Source: JANYCD01 sp043738385 (lineage in GTDB: Bacteria; Pseudomonadota; Gammaproteobacteria; Burkholderiales; Rhodocyclaceae). Taken from it: a stretch of 37,468 nt of DNA. The notes beneath the pieces were generated by a model, which saw only the letters and a program-made list of their open reading frames with translations, had not been told where the DNA came from and searched no databases. Shown one piece after another: positions 32,752 to 37,468 of this stretch. The translations under genes and the position numbers were made by a program. Every line of letters begins with the position of its first letter. Position 1 is the first letter of the stretch. The stretch is taken from the NCBI GenBank assembly GCA_043738385.1, contig JAYUGL010000088.1, forward strand, positions 1-37,468. Direction: 5' to 3'.

Positions 32752-32843
32752 CCGTTCGCGTTGAGCCTGTCGAAACGCTCGTGCAAAGAGTCGAATGAAA
32801 TTAATGTCTCACAGCTGGCCTTCGACAGGCTCAGGCCGAACGG
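32752..32843. repeat. REP-like palindromic element 2
   Basis: Arms at 32752-32774 and 32821-32843 are inverted repeats of the same REP family as 31544-31605 (gagcctgtcgaa / ttcgacaggctc), separated by a 46-nt unrelated middle. It lies between the ferredoxin and the second SDR. Confidence 0.8.
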
Positions 32844-32879
32844 GGGACTTATCTGGTGTTTCCTTAAAGAGGAGTTGAG

Positions 32880-33638
32880 ATGCTTGATAACAAGGTCATC
32901 ATCGTGACCGGAGCAGCTTCCGGTATTGGCCGTGCAACCGCGCTGATCCTCGCCAAGGCCGGTGCCAAGGTTCTGGCAAGCGATTACAACGAGGCCGGTG
33001 TGGCCGAAACCCGCGACATGATCAACAAGTCCGGCGGGGTGGCAAAGGCGATGAAGACCAATATCTCCAGCGAGAAGGAAGTCATCGCGATGGTGGATTT
33101 TGCCGTCGCCAGTTTCGGTCGCCTCGACGGTGCCTTCAACAATGCCGGGGTCGCCATGCACGGCAAGATGGTGGAAAACCTCGAAGAAAAGGAATGGGAT
33201 GCCGTCCTCGATGTGAACCTCAAAGGCACCTTCTTCTGCATGAAGCACGAAACGCTCACGATGAGAAAAACCGGGGGCGGCGCGATCGTCAATTGTTCGT
33301 CGGCCAACGGTCTCGTCGGCAATCCGAACTCGGTCGAATACATCGCCTCGAAGCATGGCATCCTCGGCTTGACCCGGGGCGCGGCCTGCGACGCTGTCAC
33401 GACCAAGGTTCGGGTCAATGCGGTAATGCCGGCAATGATCGATACGCCGATGCTGGCCGGCCTGACGACAGATCCGGAATTGAAGGCCTTTTACGACACG
33501 ATCATGGCGCGCGTTACCGTGGGCCGGATGGGGAAACCCGAAGATGTCGGCTACGCGGTCAAATGGCTGCTGTCGGACGAGGCAACCTTCATCAACGGGG
33601 CCGCGATCTGCGTTGACGGTGGATACACCGCCCGCTGA
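32880..33638 (+). CDS. Short-chain dehydrogenase/reductase 2
   Basis: Classical SDR of 252 residues. TGAASGIG (10-17), NNAG (87-90), catalytic S140/S141 region (NCSSANG), Y154 and K158 (YIASK) are present, and the C-terminus is GAAICVDGGYTAR. AGAGGAG lies just upstream of the ATG. D35 at the end of beta-2 (LASDYNE) suggests NAD. It is closely similar to the broken SDR at 33746, sharing KTGGGAIVN and ICVDGGYTAR, so the two are recent duplicates; SDR1 at 31655 is more distant. Confidence 0.9.
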   Translation: MLDNKVIIVTGAASGIGRATALILAKAGAKVLASDYNEAGVAETRDMINKSGGVAKAMKTNISSEKEVIAMVDFAVASFGRLDGAFNNAGVAMHGKMVENLEEKEWDAVLDVNLKGTFFCMKHETLTMRKTGGGAIVNCSSANGLVGNPNSVEYIASKHGILGLTRGAACDAVTTKVRVNAVMPAMIDTPMLAGLTTDPELKAFYDTIMARVTVGRMGKPEDVGYAVKWLLSDEATFINGAAICVDGGYTAR

Positions 33639-33745
33639 GGCAACGCGACCGCCATACGGAGCGGATGAGCGTTTTTCTGACCGTCGAGCATGTTATTTTC
33701 GACTTCACCAAGTAGCATCCTGCTTCGTCATCAAGAGGAGTCGAA

Positions 33746-34505
33746 ATGCTGAGCAACAAGATCATCGTCGTTACCGGGGCCGGTTCCGGCATCGGCCGTG
33801 CAACCTGCCTGGTGCTTGCCAAGGCCGGCGCCAAAGTACTGGTAACCAGTCACAGCGAAGCCAATGCGTGGGGAAACCGCGGCCATGGTCGAAAGGGCCG
33901 GCGGCGTGGCGAAGGCGCTGAGGGCAGACGTGAGCAATGAAGACGACGCGATCGCGATGGTCGACTACGCCGTCGAGACCTTCGGCAGGCTTGATGGTGC
34001 CTTCAACAATGCCGGCATCACGCTGCACAACAAGCTGGTCGAAGACCTGGACGCGAGCGAATGGGACCAGGTGATGGACGTCAACCTGAAGGGCATCTTC
34101 CATTGCATGAAACACGAGACCCGCGCGATGCGCAAGACCGGTGGCGGTGCCATCGTCAACAATTCTTCGGTCAATGGTCTGGTCGGGATTCCCTGTTCCG
34201 CCGGCTACGTTGCGTCGAAGCATGGCGTCATCGGCCTCACGCGCGGCGCGGCCTGCGATGCGGCGGTGACCGGGGTTCGCGTCAACACGGTGCTGCCGGG
34301 CATGATCCGGACACCGATGATTGCGGCACTGATCGCTACCCCCGACTTCAAGGAGATTTACGCCGAAACCCTGGTGCGGCACACTGTCGGCCGCATCGGC
34401 GAGCCTGAGGATGTCGGCTATGCCGTCAAGTGGCTGCTGTCGGATGAGGCATCGTTCATGAACGGTGCCGCGATCTGTGTTGATGGGGGTTATACGGCGC
34501 GCTGA
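33746..34505 (+). pseudogene. Short-chain dehydrogenase/reductase 3, one-base frameshift
   Basis: The ATG at 33746 (AGAGGAG upstream) opens the cofactor domain with TGAGSGIG. After LVTSHSEANA (about 33865) the frame shifts, and GETAAMVERAGGVAKALRAD continues in the next frame to the normal end ICVDGGYTAR. The total is 760 nt, exactly one more than the 759 nt of SDR1 and SDR2, so a single extra base around 33867-33872 (gcgtgggg) explains the break. The rest, including YVASK, is intact, so the mutation is recent or a sequence error. If real, the product ends after 64 residues and is inactive. Confidence 0.82.
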
Positions 34506-34633
34506 GCGACCGTTATTCGGCCGAAGGCGACGATCCTCAGTTCGGCGATAACTTCCTCGAATGACCGCTTACCGATCGTATTACCGAATGCGTACAATCG
34601 GCACAAAGCAGACAGTCAGTGGGGCCGACCAAA

Positions 34634-34810
34634 ATGACCTCTTTCGGCCAAGACCTGTCCTCCAGTGGCGACCAGAATTTTCCGTATAGCGGTCATCGGC
34701 AGCCAGTTGCTTCTCCAGAAAACTATCGTAAAGTGTCTGCCAATTCAGCAGCGGCGCAGTACGAAAGGTGCCTGCGCAATGTCCACGCGAAGGAATCTTT
34801 AGATGAATGA
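34634..34810 (+). CDS. Possible small protein upstream of the HEPN-like gene
   Basis: A 58-codon frame with ATG 34634 whose TGA overlaps the start of the next gene (ATGAATGA at 34803-34810). The peptide is polar and has no recognised motif. The coupling is the only sign that it might be translated; a ribosome binding site is not clear. The rest of 34506-34802 contains no gene I can support. Confidence 0.25.
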   Translation: MTSFGQDLSSSGDQNFPYSGHRQPVASPENYRKVSANSAAAQYERCLRNVHAKESLDE

Positions 34811-35444
34811 CGACTCTGTCAACACTCGCAACCCAACGGGGATAAGGTTAACCAAGGAGCAGATGGAAGGATCGTTTCGAGAGAGCTACTGGGAATCCGC
34901 CATTCGATATGGCCTTCAGTATTACGTCGCTGGACGGTTTGCGACCGCGAATCGGTTTACCCCTGTTTGCGCAAACCTCCTGCATCACGCCGTCGAACTT
35001 CTCTTGAAAGCCTGTCTTTCCTATGATGATTCGTACGAGACAATCAACAAGTATCATTTTAAGAAAGTATATGGGCACGACATTCTCCTCCTCTGGGGCG
35101 CGTTCAAAAAACGGCAGCCCACTCCTGTACCGACAGAGTTCGACGCAATAGTTGCGGCACTGCACGACTTCGAGGAAATTCGATACCCAGAAGAACTAAT
35201 CCGAAACGGTGCGATTATAAGGATCAATCTCTTTGTTGAAGAACCGACACGCGTCAACGGCCAAGCGCCCGAGCGATCGTTCAGTCTGACCCTTCCGCCA
35301 ATAGATCGCCTCGTGGGATTGCTGTTTAAGGCGTCGAATGCGAATCCCGAGGCATTTCTGTATGAGATAACGGATGAGCAGGGTACGGGTAGCACCTACT
35401 ACCAGATGATAAAAACGACCTTGTTTGGTCGCTCGCCAGCGTAG
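34803..35444 (+). CDS. Unrecognised protein, possibly HEPN-like
   Basis: Protein of 213 residues, ATG 34803 with GAAGGAA upstream. The helical segment ANLLHHAVELLLKACLSYDD followed by a KVYGHDILLLWGAF motif resembles HEPN-type helical bundles (xHAxELxLKA ... GHDL). The RNase-type R-x4-6-H motif of toxic HEPNs is not obvious. Charged, less GC-rich codon use sets it apart from the catabolic genes. HEPN proteins act in toxin-antitoxin and defence systems, but here no MNT nucleotidyltransferase partner is visible. Assignment is weak; the gene itself is likely real. Confidence 0.6.
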   Translation: MNDDSVNTRNPTGIRLTKEQMEGSFRESYWESAIRYGLQYYVAGRFATANRFTPVCANLLHHAVELLLKACLSYDDSYETINKYHFKKVYGHDILLLWGAFKKRQPTPVPTEFDAIVAALHDFEEIRYPEELIRNGAIIRINLFVEEPTRVNGQAPERSFSLTLPPIDRLVGLLFKASNANPEAFLYEITDEQGTGSTYYQMIKTTLFGRSPA

Positions 35445-35870
35445 GCCTTTCTCGCCTGTTTATGGCTTTTTGTAAGCGACCCAGAATGGGCATGTCGCCG
35501 TGGCAAGCGGGACGCCCCACAATCTCGTGCAGCGAACAGTTCAACCATGTTGCTTCGCTACACGTTTCGCAAGCCGGTTGCCTTGAGTCGTTGAACGTCC
35601 GGTTCGAAGAGGATTGACCGGCGGCTTTGGGTCGAGTTGAGCCGGTCACTTGATGTGTAAGCGGCCGTTCGAGGTAGGACTTCAAACAACGACTGGTGAT
35701 TAATCCAAAGCGGACGTTTTCGATCTGCTATGCCACCGACTGCTTCGGCCGAAAACCGCCGTTGGATGAAGCGGAAGGAGGCAGCGTGATTTGAAAATTG
35801 AAATTGCTCTGGCCCCTTTTATGCTGCTCCCTTTCGCTCCAAAAAATGTCGGATTGCCAATGCAAGACGT
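35445..35870. other. Gene-poor stretch
   Basis: About 425 nt without a reading frame I can support on either strand. It has short GC-rich inverted segments (for example gaccggcggc and gagccggtcac) but no clear tRNA, terminator or insertion-sequence ends. It may be decayed DNA. Confidence 0.4.
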
Positions 35871-36764
35871 TCAGAAATCGTAAGCAATGGTCACAAAGAA
35901 CTGGTCATCTGCAGGACTTGATGCAGAGCCATCACCCGTCAGAGAGGGGAACGGATCAGGACTGCCTTTATAGAAGGGCTTGTAGACTTTTATCAGATGC
36001 GTGTAATTGACGCCGACGCTCCAGCCTTTATCGAAAGTCTTGGTTAGACCAACTTTGACATCGGAAAAATTCAGCTTGGCAAAGTTCTTGATACGCTGAT
36101 GGCCGTAATGGAGCAATAGACCATAGCCGCTGCCGAACTTGTAGTTGACATTGGCTTCGAGGTAGCCGGACCCCTTGCTGTGAATGTCCGTCCCGGCACA
36201 TCCAAGGTCCGGGACCGAGTTGCAAAAGACGGTATCGCTGTTGTAACCAAAATAGTCTCTTGTGTAGGTATACCAATAATTGATGTTGAGCCACTGCCAT
36301 GTCGCACCGAGCAGCAACTCGCCGTAGTCATACTTGGTTTTCCGCGTGAAACCGGTGTAAGAGGTCGGCTTCAGCTCTGCCCCCGGATACAGGTAATAGT
36401 AGGGTTGGATCAAGTACGAAACATCACCCACGGACCCACCGTATCCGGCATAGAGATCCACCTCCACATGCCCGTCTTGAATGAGTTTCGGGCTGACCGT
36501 TGACATCCAGGTGCCAACGAAAAAGCCGCTGGGGTCAGCATAGGTAAGACTGCCTTGCAATGCCGGCTTGCCCCAACTCTGCTGGAATCCGCGCGCTACG
36601 TACTGGGATACAAATGTGACATTGGCAGCCAGGGTTGCCCCGCTTGGAGCTTCAGCTGACGGGACTGGCTGAAGCTCAGCTTGATCTGCCAGCGCGGTAT
36701 CGGCGAGTCCAAGAGTTATCAAAACGACTGAAAGCCAGCCAATTTTCTTCTTCATTTTTTCCAT
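35871..36764 (-). CDS. TorF/Gcw_chp-type putative outer-membrane protein
   Basis: Protein of 297 residues. A Sec signal peptide (about 1-26, basic KMKKK then hydrophobic, cleaved after ALA) precedes a beta-rich mature part. Alternating aromatic strands such as VSQYVARGFQQSWGKPALQGSLTY and GFFVGTWMSTVSP are the hallmark of the Gcw_chp (TorF) family. It ends in a C-terminal Phe (VTIAYDF), the usual signal for outer-membrane barrel insertion. Probably a small porin or barrel that lets substrate cross the outer membrane. GGGGAG precedes ATG 36764; an in-frame ATG at 36755 is an alternative. The gene is on the strand opposite to the catabolic operons. Confidence 0.85.
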   Translation of the reverse strand: MEKMKKKIGWLSVVLITLGLADTALADQAELQPVPSAEAPSGATLAANVTFVSQYVARGFQQSWGKPALQGSLTYADPSGFFVGTWMSTVSPKLIQDGHVEVDLYAGYGGSVGDVSYLIQPYYYLYPGAELKPTSYTGFTRKTKYDYGELLLGATWQWLNINYWYTYTRDYFGYNSDTVFCNSVPDLGCAGTDIHSKGSGYLEANVNYKFGSGYGLLLHYGHQRIKNFAKLNFSDVKVGLTKTFDKGWSVGVNYTHLIKVYKPFYKGSPDPFPSLTGDGSASSPADDQFFVTIAYDF

Positions 36765-36815
36765 TCAGGCATCTCCCCAGGCTGCGGATATTGGCTACCG
36801 CTCTCACAATTCAAT

Positions 36816-37468
36816 TCACTGACGTGCCGATGTTCCCCCATCGATCACCAATACCGTGCCGTTGCAGTAGGAGGCATCGTCAGACGCGAGGTAAAGGCAT
36901 CCCTTCGCCATTTCATCCGGCGTCCCCGGACGGCGCATCGGTGCGAGCTGTTCAGCGACAACCGGATCATCGAAGACGCCGACTACGGATGCCACCATCG
37001 GCGTGTCGATGAATCCCGGTGCTATGCAGTTGGTGCGGATGTTGTCCTTCGCGTAGCTCACGCACAGGGATCGGGTAAGGTTGATCATTCCGGCTTTCGC
37101 CGCTGTATAGGCATGTGCAACCGGAAGGCCGAGCATGCCCGAGATGCTCGTCACCGCGACGATCGATCCGCCGCCAGCCGCAATCATGTGCGGGATGACG
37201 GCACGGGCCATGACGTAATAGCCGTCCAGATTGATGCCGATGACTTCGCGCCATTTTTCCGGCACCGTGTTCACAATGTCATTCATCGATCCGGGGCTTT
37301 TTTCGGCCCAGCTGTAACCCACGCCGGCGGCATGGACCAGGATGTCGATCTTTCCGAATTCCTTGAGTGCCGCAGCAACGACGACGTCGCCGCTGTCGTC
37401 CCGGCCGAGATCGGCGACGCAGATTGCCCCGCGCCCGGGTGCGACATGCGAGATGCTCTCCTCAAGCG
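36816..37468 (-). CDS. Short-chain dehydrogenase/reductase 4 (partial, N-terminus outside window)
   Basis: An open frame runs from the right window edge to TGA at 36818-36816, about 216 residues. Visible: DILVHAAGVG (NNAG-equivalent), VTSISG with the catalytic Ser, YTAAK with Tyr and Lys, the NCIAPGFIDTPMV block, and NGTVLVIDGGTSARQ at the end. The N-terminal TGxxxGxG cofactor motif is beyond 37468. It is diverged from the three SDRs at 31.6-34.5 kb. It lies 51 nt upstream of the TorF-type gene in the same direction, so both may be co-transcribed. Confidence 0.9.
   Translation of the reverse strand, partial: LEESISHVAPGRGAICVADLGRDDSGDVVVAAALKEFGKIDILVHAAGVGYSWAEKSPGSMNDIVNTVPEKWREVIGINLDGYYVMARAVIPHMIAAGGGSIVAVTSISGMLGLPVAHAYTAAKAGMINLTRSLCVSYAKDNIRTNCIAPGFIDTPMVASVVGVFDDPVVAEQLAPMRRPGTPDEMAKGCLYLASDDASYCNGTVLVIDGGTSARQ

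Overview
The window looks like a chromosomal segment of a betaproteobacterium. The family is an inference: housekeeping order and an aerobic catabolic cluster would fit Rhodocyclales or Sterolibacteriaceae-type bacteria. The left half holds conserved housekeeping genes. The right half is an accessory region dominated by oxidative catabolism of an unidentified hydrophobic substrate.

1-9.7 kb: a partial class Ia ribonucleotide reductase (nrdA) with a well-formed pair of NrdR boxes over its promoter; ampD; a two-component pair resembling PilS/PilR; a PP0621-type small membrane protein; tRNA-Pro(CGG); ispB divergent from rplU-rpmA; then obgE and proB. An inverted pair of a dispersed repeat rich in CACAGAG sits between rpmA and obgE.

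9.7-11.45 kb: two inverted copies of a repeat of about 310-330 bp bracket an orphan gene of 194 codons and strong hairpins. This is an insertion-like segment between proB and grxD.

11.45-15.05 kb: grxD, prmC, prfA and hemA, all on the minus strand.

15.2-19.3 kb: a mobile zone. It holds a C5-cytosine methyltransferase with a PD-(D/E)XK endonuclease candidate (a type II restriction-modification pair), then a small remnant island at tRNA-Phe(GAA). The island has a duplicated 3' half of the tRNA, a glycine-zipper membrane protein, and the C-terminal stub of a tyrosine integrase ending 4 nt from the tRNA.

19.5-26.1 kb: a Crp/Fnr-type regulator interrupted by one in-frame TAA lies upstream of a tightly packed operon. 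The operon encodes two DHSWG-motif proteins of the DUF7064/7065 (AttH/CrtC-like) type, an APH-fold phosphotransferase, an unrecognised helical protein, an epoxide hydrolase with EHN domain, and a flavodoxin-fold quinone reductase.

26.2-34.5 kb: a large MalT-type LuxR regulator, then a second operon: an EthD protein that is a fused tandem duplicate, a Rieske oxygenase alpha subunit with a small coupled companion, an SDR, a [2Fe-2S] ferredoxin, a second SDR, and a third SDR carrying a one-base frameshift. Two palindromic REP-like elements lie inside it.

34.8-37.5 kb: a possible HEPN-like protein, an empty stretch, a TorF/Gcw_chp-type outer-membrane protein, and a partial SDR running off the end.

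Together the right half suggests ring or alkene oxygenation (Rieske plus ferredoxin), alcohol/ketone interconversion (SDRs), epoxide opening, and quinone reduction. The DHSWG proteins and the kinase-like protein are the least understood parts. The substrate cannot be named from sequence alone.
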